Shown here piece after piece: positions 11,287-22,716 of a DNA stretch of 58,336 nucleotides. Source of the DNA: Oopsacas minuta (lineage: Eukaryota; Porifera; Hexactinellida; Lyssacinosida; Leucopsacidae); the NCBI GenBank assembly GCA_024704765.1, contig JAKMXF010000331.1, positions 210,807 to 269,142 of the forward strand. The letters are read 5' to 3'. Made by a program: the position numbers and the translations under genes. Positions within the stretch are counted from its first letter, which is position 1. The number at the start of each line of letters is the position of its first letter. The notes under the pieces were generated by a model. That model searched no databases. It saw only the letters and a program-made list of their open reading frames with translations, and was not told the origin of the DNA.

Positions 11287-12620
11287 CAGGGGCATTCAAT
11301 AAATACTAATCATACCATCTAAAACTATAGATACTTGTGTAAAGTTGGTAATTTTTGCTATGAATGTTCAAAGTAGTCTCCTTTATACGCTACAACTGAT
11401 TTAGCCTTTTAATCCAATTTTCAAATGTCTTTCTGTACTCATCCTTGGAAATGACTTCAAGGTATCTGTAAATTGCCCGACCGAGGCTGAGCCGATCCTC
11501 AAATTCGCGTCCGGAGAGGTTATCTTTGAGTTTTCTAAACAGCCAGAAGTCACATGGGGCTATATCAGGGGAGTAAGGTGGATGTGGAACTTCGTGCATA
11601 CCCATATCTTTAATTTTTTGCCTTACAGCCAAAGATTTATCGGTCTAGCATTATCGTGCAAAATTTTGAGACCACGAGTTCCAGTCTTTGGACGACGCTT
11701 AAGATAATGTTTTTCGACCTCAGGCAACACCACATCTGCGTAAATTTGTCCTGTGAGTGTCTGACCTTTGGGAACAGGGATTTGGGCTACAGGACCTAGG
11801 CCATCGAAAAATATGCAGTACAAGACCTTCGGGGCACGGAAGTCGGATACACAAACAGCTGGGTGTACCTCTCCCTTCTTTAGCCATACCCTGCCATCTT
11901 GCTTTCTGATCGGTGGTTTGAATTGTAGCCATGTTTCATCTCCTGTTACTATCTCTAATAATTGCCTAGGGTCACTTCCTTCATAAATTTCAAGGTTTTC
12001 TTTAGCCATTTGGAGTCTCGCGGCCTTTTGTGGAAAAGTTAAGCAATGTGGTACCCATCGCACTTGGACCTTCCTCAGTTCTAAATCCGCCTTCAGAATT
12101 GTGTGTGCACTTCCCGTTGAAATGCCAACATAGTTAGCTACCTCCTCAACCGAAGAATGCGGAAAAGACTCGACATATTCCTTTACTTCACTCATTTTGT
12201 CATTGTTGGTCGCCAGTTTTGGTGCTCCAGGACGAGGGGCGTCTTGGACAGAGGTCCTACCTTCCCTAAATAGGCTCACCCACCTTCTGACAGTTGAATA
12301 CGATAAAGTATCTTCTCCACATATCGTTGCCAACTCGTCATGAATAGACTTTGGAGGGATTTCGAGAATGGTGCGAAATTTGATGTACGTTCGTTGTTCA
12401 AGTTCAGAAAATTTTGGACAAGAGGCCATGAAAAATGTAAAGGAGAAAATGTAGGTTTCTAAAAATAACTGAAACTTAGGAAATAATTAAGTGATCAACT
12501 CTCTCTAAGTTTTGTTAGAAAGTTGAAATATGGTTCTATATAATTGCACTGAGAAATACTAGCTTAGAACTGCTATTTCATTAAAAATATACAGTGATTA
12601 GTATATATTGAATGCCCCTG
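11287..12620 (-). mobile_element. Mariner (DD34D), nearly intact
   Basis: Left terminus at 11287 is caggggcattcaataaatac. The right terminus ending at 12620 is its inverse with about one mismatch over the first two dozen bases. TA duplications sit at 11285-11286 and 12621-12622. The element is 1,334 bases with one transposase gene on the minus strand. Clean ends and a single frameshift make this one of the younger copies here. Confidence 0.93.
11390..12429 (-). pseudogene. Mariner transposase with one frameshift
   Basis: Starts at ATG 12429 (MASCPKFSELEQ). An N-terminal paired helix-turn-helix region includes YSTVRRWVSLFREG. WVPHCLT, the usual mariner WVPHxL linker motif, is present. The catalytic blocks are VTGDETW, ILHDNARP and YSPDIAPCDFWLF; the last two acids are separated by exactly 34 residues. 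The frame breaks at about 11635-11640, just after HDNARP, where one base appears to be missing. The C-terminal part then continues to the stop at 11390. Total length, about 345 codons, matches the family. The enzyme would bind the terminal repeats and integrate at TA. Confidence 0.93.
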
Positions 12621-12622
12621 TA

Positions 12623-13254
12623 CGTTCTCCAAAATAATGAGGGATTTCTGTGTTATAATATATTTGTTAACAAAAATAAAGTAGAATTTGAACATGAAAT
12701 TCACATCACGAATTCATACAATTGATCACCTATCCTATTAGAATACACGACGATACTTCGACAATAAGGTGTATAAGTAAAAAATAATCTGAAGGAAAAG
12801 TAGCATACTCATTGGATGCGCTAAAGATGGGGAGATGGGACTAGAGCCTGATCAAAATTTATGTCCGTCCCATCACATACTTGATGGGGCTAAGAGGAGA
12901 CAAACTAAGAAATATTTAGAAATAATTACTTCAATCTTACTATCTTCATCAATTATAGGAAATTAAACTATATTAGTATAATTCAGCTAACATGTATTCA
13001 ATGGTCAGTTAATCCAAATTATTCATAATGTGGACACAATTAAATATTATATTTTGGTTCAATAACTTTGAATTAAACCTTTAGTCTTACTCAAATAGTT
13101 GCAGGTCAATTCAGCACCCATCAGTCGTGAAGAGCTAGCGCTGCAAATGAACATACTTGCCAACCATAAATAAATTCAGGGAACATCTTGGAAATTACTG
13201 ACTTTTTTCGATTATAATTAGGTGAACTTTCATATATTAGAATTAGACATAGCA
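12623..13254. other. Intergenic DNA
   Basis: A+T-rich, with no coding frame or repeat that I can support. Confidence 0.5.
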
Positions 13255-14216
13255 ACTCTAATATAAGGCCTGCAAACCTCTTGTGAATTTTGAACCAAGG
13301 ATGCGGTCGGAGATGAAGATACTTTACTTGTAAATTCAATATTGCAGAAACGAACAAATGTATTGCATATCTGAAGAACAATATATTATCAACCATTATA
13401 TATACAAGTGCTAAAAATTCAGGAATGTGTGAAAATATGGGTCTAGTAAGCATTTATTTGTTAAATAAGCCATTTTTGTTTGAGTACATACTTTATATTA
13501 TGTCCCAGACTTTCCTTATCCTTGTATCACACATTTTGATGTGATATCTCTGAACATTAGTGCGTAATGTTAAAACTGAAAAATATGGGCAAATTCACGA
13601 TTACGTCAAATTGGTAATAAGTAATCACATCAAAATGTATTAGAAGGATATGGGAAGTCTGGCACATGTTATAAATTGGCTATGTTAATTTGGTAATATT
13701 TTGAACAATTATAGAATTCTAATTAGATATTCATAAAAATATGTCACCCATTCTATCCCCAGTAACTCAAGAATGAGCCAACTAAATCATGACAAATTGT
13801 TGATATTTTGCAAAAATTCTATAGATCATTTCATATGTTCACTTTGAAACGAGTGTTATCTTAGCCAGCCGATTCAGCAGCCCATTCAAATCCCCACTAA
13901 AACATCTTTTTCTCAAAAAGTATGGGTTCTATTTTGAAAAGAACCATACCAGTGTCAAGAAGAAAGTTGCTACATTTCACATCATCACTCATAATCGCCA
14001 AATTTTGCATGATGAGTAAGCAATTTTGCATTACATTTTGGTCGAGGTTTTTTATTAATATCTCCTGAAATAATTGTGATAACAACTTATCATTTTAATC
14101 ATATTTACATCTCACTTGGTACATTGTGTATATCCAATTTGAAATTAGAATAATTATTTTTGAAAAAGTTATGAACGCCCGAACTTTACATAGGAATTAC
14201 ATAGACGACCAGTTTT
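13255..14216. repeat. Left long inverted arm of the DDE-OTU element
   Basis: Read in reverse complement, this block matches 19598-20255. The inner edges pair gaactttacataggaattac (about 14180) with its complement near 19615. The match continues through the segment around 13900-14080 and on to the paired phrase gcaggccttatattagag. The left arm is longer because of extra sequence between about 13464 and 13855, including the MITE at 13499-13668. Exact outer ends and target duplication could not be fixed. Confidence 0.75.
13499..13668. mobile_element. MITE inserted in the inverted arm
   Basis: About 170 bases with inverted ends: gtcccagactttccttatcc on the left, and ggatatgggaagtctggcac on the right. 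Both run into attttgatgtgat or its complement. It is absent from the right arm, so it inserted later. A related, more diverged copy lies at about 25035-25190 in the opposite orientation. Confidence 0.65.
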
Positions 14217-14581
14217 TGATTGATGATTTGTATGCTTTGTAGTTATGTATTGATTAGTTTAATATTCTTAGTGTAAATTTACTTATGATGACTAAATTCT
14301 TGAGGTCAAATGTATTCCTTCTCAATTATTAGGACCAGTTATGTCAGTTTAGATTTTTGAACTTAGTATTAAATTAAGAATGTACTATCAATCAACAAGC
14401 ATTTGTAACACTGTAATGGATTTATTTCGTTTCTCACAACCTTAATACTTTTGATATTCTTCAACTTTATTTTATTTCAACTTCATTTCTTCCAAAAATT
14501 TTCTCCATACAACGGTCCTACAAAATTTCATTTCAATTCAATCATGTGAGTATCTTTCTTAATTAATTTTGTAATGTTACA

Positions 14582-14762
14582 CAGTCAACTCCCGGTATAT
14601 CAAACATGGATAATTAGAAATCCTCGCTATATCGAAGTCTGAGATTATACAAATATAGTCACAAATCGTTAAAGAAACATAAATGTCATCGTTATATTGA
14701 AATCCGCGTATATAGAAGTTTTTATTGCGGTTCCTTGCTTTCGATATAAGGGGAGTTGACTG
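14582..14762. mobile_element. MITE with pogo/Tigger-like ends
   Basis: The left end is cagtcaactcccggtatatc. The right end is the inverse of cagtcaactccccttatatcg, giving 181 bases with imperfect terminal repeats. The interior repeats tatatcgaa-like words. CAGTCAACTC ends are typical of short derivatives of pogo/Tigger-type elements. TA follows the right end, and the left flank is degenerate. A decayed relative may lie at about 47740-47906. Confidence 0.6.
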
Positions 14763-14813
14763 TAGTTATATGCAAATGTGTCAGAAAATTAGTCGTTCTT
14801 TTTGGCATAGATT

Positions 14814-17800
14814 GTGTTCTTACTTCCGACCATGACATCTCTGGTACAATGTGTCACTGCAATTACCCAACTGGGCTACAATGATTTTGATAAACTTAAG
14901 GTAGCCTTGGATAACGGAGACAGGCGAAGGGCGAAGTCAGTATGGGGAAAGTTATCCATTCTCATATTCAATAAGAATAAGCCAAACACTCGTGCTCCTC
15001 TCTACCTAAAATGGAAACTAAATCGCAATCAATTTCAGGATTATATAAAACAAAGTATGGAAGGTAACAGCCGTAAGTTGAATAGCGATTCCGGTACTGA
15101 TATATTCCAGTTGGCTGTAGAATACGTTAGCACCAGGTTAGATTCAGATGGTATTTATGTTAATAGTTTAGATCCTAGTAATATTAGTAGTAGTTAATTA
15201 GATACAGATTTTAGTGTAGATAGCTTGGAGCGGGAAGTGTCAAATAGCAAATTCTTAGGCTTATTGGAGTGGTTGGAACAACCTGAACTATATAGTTTGA
15301 AGAGTACCCTGTCTTCTTCTCCTCAGACTGAGGTCACCGATACCCTCTTTTGGACGTACATTGTTTGTGATAATCTTCTATGGCTAGACGCACTGAAATT
15401 CTTAGGGTCAGAATGTCCTCGCATTAGTGGCGAATTCATGCTCATTAATTGGATAATCTATGAGGAGTGCAAAAAATTTAATGAGTTTTTATATGAGCAC
15501 CTAAGAAACTTCAGGCTTGTTAAGAGAGATAGCTGCTTATTAGAAGCATGGATATTAGTTGGCAACATCAACTGTCGAATTTTGGATTTGTTTGGAAGTG
15601 CTTATCTCATTATCACAGTTGCACAACTCGAGGAATTTCTTAACTTTGCTTTATTCATTCGAGAAAATATGGATCTAATATTTTCATTTCATTCAACTCT
15701 ATCAGAAAAACTAGGCACGGTTAACTCTTCAAAAATTCCGTTGTTAGTTGATTCACATCCAAACATGTAATCTAAACTTGCACTTGATATTGGTCACTCA
15801 GAAACTAGTGTTGTCATCGATAAATATAACGTTAATCATGTGTCACTTGTCCCAACCCTAGATGATGGTGATATTCTAAATGAGGTAAAGCACTATGAAA
15901 CAAAGCACGGGTAGCTATTTACTTAACTTTATAGAATGGGAAAATATTACAAGAATCGTGGGTGATCGTGTAATACTTTCAAAAGATTGGGCTAACTTAT
16001 TTAATTCCAAATTGGTAGGAATATTTAATTGTGTACTTTGTTTTAAATACCACAAAATAAACAAATCTAAAAGTAGAAAACTGAACAGTTGTTTTTTAGA
16101 GCAAATGCAGAGTGTAAATTTCGCAATTGTTTTACTTTTACATTCATTATTAACAAGAATCTTCTTGAAAGTCACACTAATGATTATATTATCGTGAAAG
16201 ACATAGTTTCTGGTATTTTATCTGATGAACATTTAAATAATAATATTGTTTACGCAAGAAATTTATGTAATTCTATTAGGTTAAAAGTAGCAACACAAAT
16301 AGCAAACACATCTGTAAGTAAATATTTCCATAACCAATTCGAGTCTACAGAAAATAGAAATATAGCGCTTACTTTCGGCAATCTAAATAAAATTAAAAGC
16401 GCTGCTGTATTAAGGAAGGCAAAATTTGATTTGTCAAGTTTACAGAGGTTCTCTAATGATAATTGGAGTGAATTGATTAGTTTACAACAGTATTACCGGA
16501 ATGCTATAGTGGGTAGTAATGTTAGAGGGTACATTCAGTCATTAGGACATAACCCCTTTATTATTCATTTATATACTGAAGACCAAATTAAAATATTAAA
16601 ATGTTTTAAAGATAAACCATAATTCTTCACCTAGATGCTACTGGCTCAATCATTCGAAAGATTGAACCTTCCAAGCACAAAGTATTTTATTATGCTCTCA
16701 CAGTACAACATCCAACTTGTTCTACCAGTCCCGTACCTCTGGCAGAGATGATCAGTTCTGGTCATGCTAGCGCTGAGATCAGTTATTTTCTACACAAATG
16801 GCATCTTGATGCAAAGAAAATATTAGGTTATAAAATTAACATAGGACAAATTGAGATAGATTTCAGCTGGGCGTTAATTCATAGTGTGTGTGTAATGCTT
16901 TTCTTAAATGTGACATCGATATATATCTTGATAAATGTTGGAATAGAGTGGATACACATTCTCCCAATCAGGAACTAGAATTAAAATTGATTCTCCATTT
17001 ATGTTCTGCCCATATAATGCATGGTATTGGCTTTCACATTAATAGGAAATTTAAGTTAAATAAAGAAGTGAGAAAGTTGTTTTTGTATTCCTTTGGATAT
17101 CTGGTGCGTTGTACTAATATTACTCAAATAAGTTCTGTGTTTACTTCCTTGTGTTATATGTTTAAGAGTAAATATATGAATGAACATGTATTAACCAAAA
17201 TTAAAACAGTGAGTATTATATTAGTGACAGTCATTCTGATTTAGATGATACAAATGAAAGTTTATACGATGAGGATAGTGATAGCGATCCCATCGATATT
17301 AAGGATGGTAAGACCCTAAGAGACAGATCTCCCTTTGGAAAACATTTTGCATATATAAGTAAACAATGTGAAAATGCTATCAACAATAATCACACCAAAA
17401 TATTTGATTCGACCCTTGCTATTATCCTAGCCTTATAGAATATATTTTAACTTACTACTTACCTATTCTGCCATTATGGAGTGGTGTTATATTAGGTCCC
17501 CACAGTCTTTCAGTTGGAAATAATTATTCGTATTATAGTAACGCCATTGTAGAGAACTGGATGCGTATAGTTAAATTAGATATTTTGAATTCGAAATCAA
17601 ATTTGAGGCCTGGAGATTTCATTAGAGTATTATATCCCGGTATAACAAGTAGAATTTCCGCTTTCAATTTTGCTATTCAGCCCAGAGCTGATAAAATTTT
17701 TAAAGGTCGTAAGTGAATAAGAGATATTTCAGAAGCAAAATGTAATGAAGAATGGTCCAGGAAAAAGAAACAGCATTGTGGCTATTTGAAGTCGAAAACA

Positions 17801-18514
17801 TATGAATTTCCTCAATTTAATAGAGATAAAACTGACGTAAAAGATAAATTAATCCCTATTAAGCGTCAGAAGTTGTCTACGTTACGCATGATTTGCAAAT
17901 CACCAGAAATTAAGACTGCGTCAATTATTACTGATGAAGAATTGGTAGAGTCAAGTATAATACGATATATTATACCAAGCTTTCGTCCACCACACGTTGA
18001 ATGGCAAATTGCTACCTGGAAGAAATGGAAACTACATTATAGTAATCAGATTGTCTATTCTTTAGATAATTTAATTGATAATTGTGAAGGATTATATGTA
18101 TATAATCCCGGAACAACAGAAACAATATCAGGTGATGGAAACTGTTATTTTTCTACAATTTCTTATCTAATAACAGGTAGTAAAACCTATCATAAAGAAT
18201 TACGTGCAATTATCGTTGAAAACATGCTTGGTAAATTAAGCGCGAGTTGTAATGCGTTTTTGCGTACTAAGTATGTTTATACTCAAGGTAATTTTAAGAA
18301 TATTCAGGATTGGGTAAATAAAATGGGGATGAATAAAGTTGGGAAATGAGCTACTGACTTAGAGGAATTTGCAACTTCGTTGTTATTTAATATAGATATT
18401 TGGGTGTTTTTGGGCCCTACTGGAACTCATTGCGCTGGGTTTTCCGGTAATGGATCAAGTTTTGATCAATTATTAAAGGAGCCAACTTCAAATGGTTATA
18501 TATTCAGAATTTAG
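14814..18514 (+). pseudogene. DDE transposase fused to an OTU protease domain
   Basis: The first block, 14823-15770, is one frame interrupted by a TAA at 15195. It continues in frame past another TAA at 15768, then shifts near 15900 and again near 16100. From about 16623 the transposase core is clear: ILHLDATGS (D codon 16634-16636), IEIDFSWALIH (D codon 16859-16861), LILHLCSAHIMH, RSPFGKHF, LPILPLWSGV, and NAIVENWMRIVK (E codon 17552-17554). The last block, 17786-18514, is an OTU-type cysteine protease: GDGNCYFSTISYLITG (Cys codon 18143-18145), with a candidate catalytic His in TGTHCAGF. It is interrupted only by a TGA at 18347 where Trp is expected. I recognise the protein type from other animal genomes but cannot name its superfamily. 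About 600-1,000-base inverted arms flank it. Confidence 0.7.
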
Positions 18515-19597
18515 GTAATCATTACCAGCCCATACTATCTCTAATTTATTACTAAAAGCAACCTAATCATTGGTTTCAATTTATGGCAGCGAAAATTATA
18601 TATTTACCAACAAGATTATTAGTGAAACAATAAATATTATGTATAAATGAATCTTGAATATTTTGTGAGTAATTGTACCAATAAATATTTTGTATAAATG
18701 AATCTTGAATATTTTGTGAGATCTCATCTAAATATGTAAATTGATTGCGACAAAAATCACAAATGTAAGTATATACGTATATGTATCGACAGTTGGATTA
18801 TATGGAACAATTTATGACCTTTTCTCTAACCAAGATACGTTTAAAAGCTGGATTATATTACACAGGATTTGGAAACTAACACAACACCAATATGTAAAGT
18901 TCTGGGAGATATATTCATAGTAAAGTAACCAATGAACATGAAAATCTATATTCTTATCCTTACAATTATCTTAATCAATCTAGGAATTATATCTCCAAAT
19001 CTCTCTTACGAACATTTATTTTACAATTTGTACAAATTTGAATCAGAAAGAAGTTACTATCTAATTTTGGAGTATTCATTTGGAGACCCATGTCCTGGAG
19101 TTAACTCTCGATTCTCTTACCATTCTGGCATTTAATAATTATAAATCGAAGTGTTGATCGTCTCTTCAAATCTTATCTGGTCAAGACATTTGTTACTCTT
19201 CCTTATGCGTATAGCTGTAAAGATTTTGCATAAATAGTACCACCTGTTTTAGGTTTAGCCTGTTCTAATAGACGAGGGAAATTCAATCAGTATTTCTCAT
19301 TAGTTCATCAATCAGTTCAATACAGAAAAGATAGACAGACAAACTATAATATCTGTTAATTAGTATCTTGTAATACTTTTCGATTTGCTTACTCTATCCT
19401 ATTCAAAAAGTAATGTTTTGTATAATGTATGATAACTGTCATTACAATGGTGTTGTGTTATTTATTATATTTCAAATATCTTCTGATTATTATCTAGGAA
19501 CCACAATAGAATTGGAACTATAGAATTGAAAATGATACTAAATCCTTATCAAAATTTACGTACACTTTAATGTCATACATACTTCATTATTTACAGT
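18515..19597. other. Non-coding 3' part of the DDE-OTU element
   Basis: Lies between the OTU stop and the right inverted arm. A short frame at 18932-19135 begins with a hydrophobic stretch, but I do not consider it a supported gene. A direct repeat of about 50 bases (around 18615-18660 and 18668-18710, sharing aaatattttgtataaatgaa or a close variant) is present. Confidence 0.5.
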
Positions 19598-20255
19598 ACA
19601 AACTGGTCGTCTATGTAATTCCTATGTAAAGTTCGGGCGTTCATAACTTTTTCAAAAATAATTATTCTAATTTCAAAATGGATATACACAATGTACCAAG
19701 TGAGATGTAAATTTGATTAAAATGATGAGTTGTTATCACAATTATTTCAGGAGATATTAATAAAAAACCTCGACCAAAATGTAATGCAAAATTGCTTACT
19801 CATCATGCAAAATTTGGCGATTATGTTTGATGATGTGAAATGTAGCAACTTTCTTCTTGACACTGGTATGGTTCTTTTCAAATAGAACCCATACTTTTTG
19901 AGAAAAAGATGTTTTAGTGGGGATTTGAATGGGCTGCTGAATCGGCTGCTAAGATAACACTCGTCACTTTGAAATGAAAGATGCATTATTTACCCTACTA
20001 TAAGTCATCAAAGAATGGCATATTTTAACAAATAAATGCTTACTAGACACATATTTTCACACATCCTTTGTAATTTAGTACTGGGATATATAATGGTTGA
20101 TAATATATTGTTCTACAAATATGAATACATTTATTTGGGGCAAAAATGCACCGGTTCTGCAATATTGAATTTACAAGTATATTATCTTCATCACCAACCA
20201 CATTCCTGGTCCAAAATTCAAGATGTTGGCAGGCCTTATATTAGAGTAGGCAATG
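19598..20255. repeat. Right long inverted arm of the DDE-OTU element
   Basis: Inverted copy of the left arm at 13255-14216 (see there). It lacks the MITE and neighbouring extra sequence, so this arm is closer to the original length of about 660 bases. Short frames in both arms are read-through of the repeat rather than genes. Confidence 0.75.
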
Positions 20256-20833
20256 GACTAGCATGTATAATTAGAAATTCAGGGATATTTAAGAAAATTC
20301 AGGGATAGCGGAAAAGTTACCCAGGACAAGAGTTGATAAGTATGAAATAGTATACATTGTAAAGACTGGAGTTGCTATAGTACCGATACCCAGATCGGTT
20401 AAATTTATCTTGCAGTGCCGGTTCAGAGACTGGAAGGTACTAACTTACAAGATCGATACTTTCTAGATGTTGCCCAGATGTCTCACAAACTCCAAGATGT
20501 TACAGTGGTGTTTCAAAGCAATATGAGTTGCTGAGTGTGATAGAGATCGAGTTAGTTCATAATGTAGCTTGTAATGGGGGACATTTTCCCATTTTACTTA
20601 CTGCTTAAGAATTAAAATTGGATTAGGGTAGAAAATGTTCCTCATGTTGCAAGATATTTCGTTACCTCTTAGATTTGCTCTGTTTTGAAGTAATATCATG
20701 TTGCTGAATGCGATTGCAACAAATAGGTCTTATCGTTACTATAAGGAAAATTTTCCGATCCTTGTACCGGTACTGTAGCCACAGCCAATCAATGATACAA
20801 GTGAAGAAATGGAAAATCAATAAATTTTATTAC

Positions 20834-21306
20834 CTGTCCTGGTTAGCTAGCCTGAGAATGCCATCACCACTTCTTTTATCATCTAGCCACTCTCCCTCAT
20901 AGACACTACCGTCAACATAAAACTTTCTACCCCAACCAGATCTCATGTCAGCATACCATTCACCTTCATAGTAATCGTTCTTACCATAATATCTAGTACC
21001 ATAACCGTGTCTTTTGTCATACTTCCAACCACCAACATACTCTTTAACTAGTTGCATATTCTCGTTTCTAATGCTTAGAGTACCAAAACCATGTCGTAAG
21101 TTATTTTTCCAATCACCATTGTATATTATGCGACCATTTCGAGAATAAGAGGAACCTTTACCATCCTTTTGATTGTCCTTCCATTCACCAACATACTTAT
21201 CGCCATTGATGTCATAAACAGAATGGCGGATTCCTTCCTTTTGGGAAAGAAGATCCCATGTTTTCCAAAGAGGTTCAGAAGTAGGTTTTTGCTTAGAAAT
21301 TGGCAT
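20834..21306 (-). CDS. MORN3: MORN repeat-containing protein 3-like, first coding exon
   Basis: Starts at ATG 21306 with MPISKQKPTSEPLWKTWD, which matches the N-terminal shape of animal MORN3. At least five MORN repeats follow, each of the form YxGxWxxxxxxGxG: YVGEWKDNQKDGKG, YNGDWKNNLRHGFG, YVGGWKYDKRHGYG, YEGEWYADMRSGWG and YEGEWLDDKRSGDG. The exon appears to end at 20834, where the minus strand reads cag gac ag|gtaata, a good splice donor. The next frame codons are stops. About 157 residues are present; animal MORN3 is about 240, so roughly the last third must lie in exons further left, which I did not find. MORN3 is expressed with ciliary/flagellar and testis genes. It is one of two probable host genes here. 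Confidence 0.85.
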
Positions 21307-21735
21307 ATTATTGATTCACTACGTGAGGGAAAAATGGATGACAGAAGAGAACTAAATAATATATACGTTATGAGAAACCATAGCCCGCTATATTCAGTCC
21401 TGATAGAAAATTAAATGATCCCTATCATTCTATATATATAATCTTAAAGTAATGGTGCTTAATAATTTTTCCGGAAATAGATTGTATGAATAGACTCTAT
21501 GTATATTAAATATCAATAACAAAAGTATTCGGGGAATTTTGATAATATCGAAAAATTGATTTCCCTGTTGATCAACTATCTCATCCATATTTCAAAATTA
21601 TTAGCCACCTTAGCCTCTTGTATACATTATACTATGGATGATCTCAAACTAAATCATGAATGAAGGAAGGCTACTGGATTCTGAATTGCAGAAACTGTGA
21701 ATTTTTACAGGAAAAGGAATACACGAAGATATATA

Positions 21736-21974
21736 CCGTAAACTGGGGCTACTTTGGCCCCCATGGGTTTGCTTTAGCCCAAATATCAAAGTTTCAAAAA
21801 AGCAACTAGATTAGATTCAGTATTATACTTGAAAATGACTTGCCAAATTTTTAACGAATTTTCTAATATCGGTAGACAATTCGAATACAAATACAAAATC
21901 TATTCGATACGTAAGCAAATTTCAATATTTGGGCTAAAGCAAACCCAGTGGGCCAAAGTAGCTCCAGTTTACGG
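21736..21974. mobile_element. 239-bp MITE with about 50-bp terminal repeats
   Basis: The left arm from 21736 (ccgtaaactggggctacttt...) and right arm ending at 21974 (...agctccagtttacgg) are inverted copies over about 50 bases with few mismatches. Both contain tgggtttgctttagcccaaa or its complement. TA at 21734-21735 and 21975-21976 flanks it, so it was probably mobilised by a Tc1/mariner-type enzyme. It has no coding capacity. Confidence 0.85.
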
Positions 21975-22716
21975 TATGTAGAAATATAAGTAACACGGGC
22001 GGGTAATTATGAAGGTTTTCTGCATATTGCTCACTATCTATTGCATTAAGTATTATTGCCAATCCAAATTCTATGCTAACATAATCTGAATTCTATTATG
22101 CTCACAACGGAATTATATCAAAAGAATTGGGAAAATTATAAACGAAAAAGGAAGTAGACATGGAAAAGTTGTGCATTTTGTAAACCATAGTAGTGTCATT
22201 TGATCTCATAAATACCTGGAAGAGCTCTGGATAGATTTAATTGGAGTTTTGTAAATTCATCAAGGCAAAATTTGTACATTACAACTTATATATCATTAAG
22301 AATACACTGAACATAAAATTGGAATACACTAAGGCACTGGCACTGCTGCCAAAACATGCACCATGGATGAGTTAATGCCGTTCAATGTAGATTTCGTAAA
22401 TTGTGTTTGGCCTCAATTATAGCATTCAATTATGCAACAATGATAGGAGCGGAATATGTTCTCGACTATGTTAACCCGTATTATAGAATCTAACCACACA
22501 GACAAAATTTTGGGTATATACATGGTGTATCATAAATGTTGTCGGGTAGTAGCAATATTCATATAGCAACGGATTGTATTACAACCTTAATTAGAATTTA
22601 ATTAATCATGCAATATCGTAAAGTACTATGTTAATAATGTTATCTCATCGCAGATCATATATGATTTTTCTAACGTGACTTTTGTCCTGATTTCAAATCT
22701 ACTCTCCGTTTTTATC

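Noticed and set aside
18932-19135. Possible small secreted peptide
   Set aside because: Hydrophobic start only, inside a transposon, with no cleavage or family signal I could defend.
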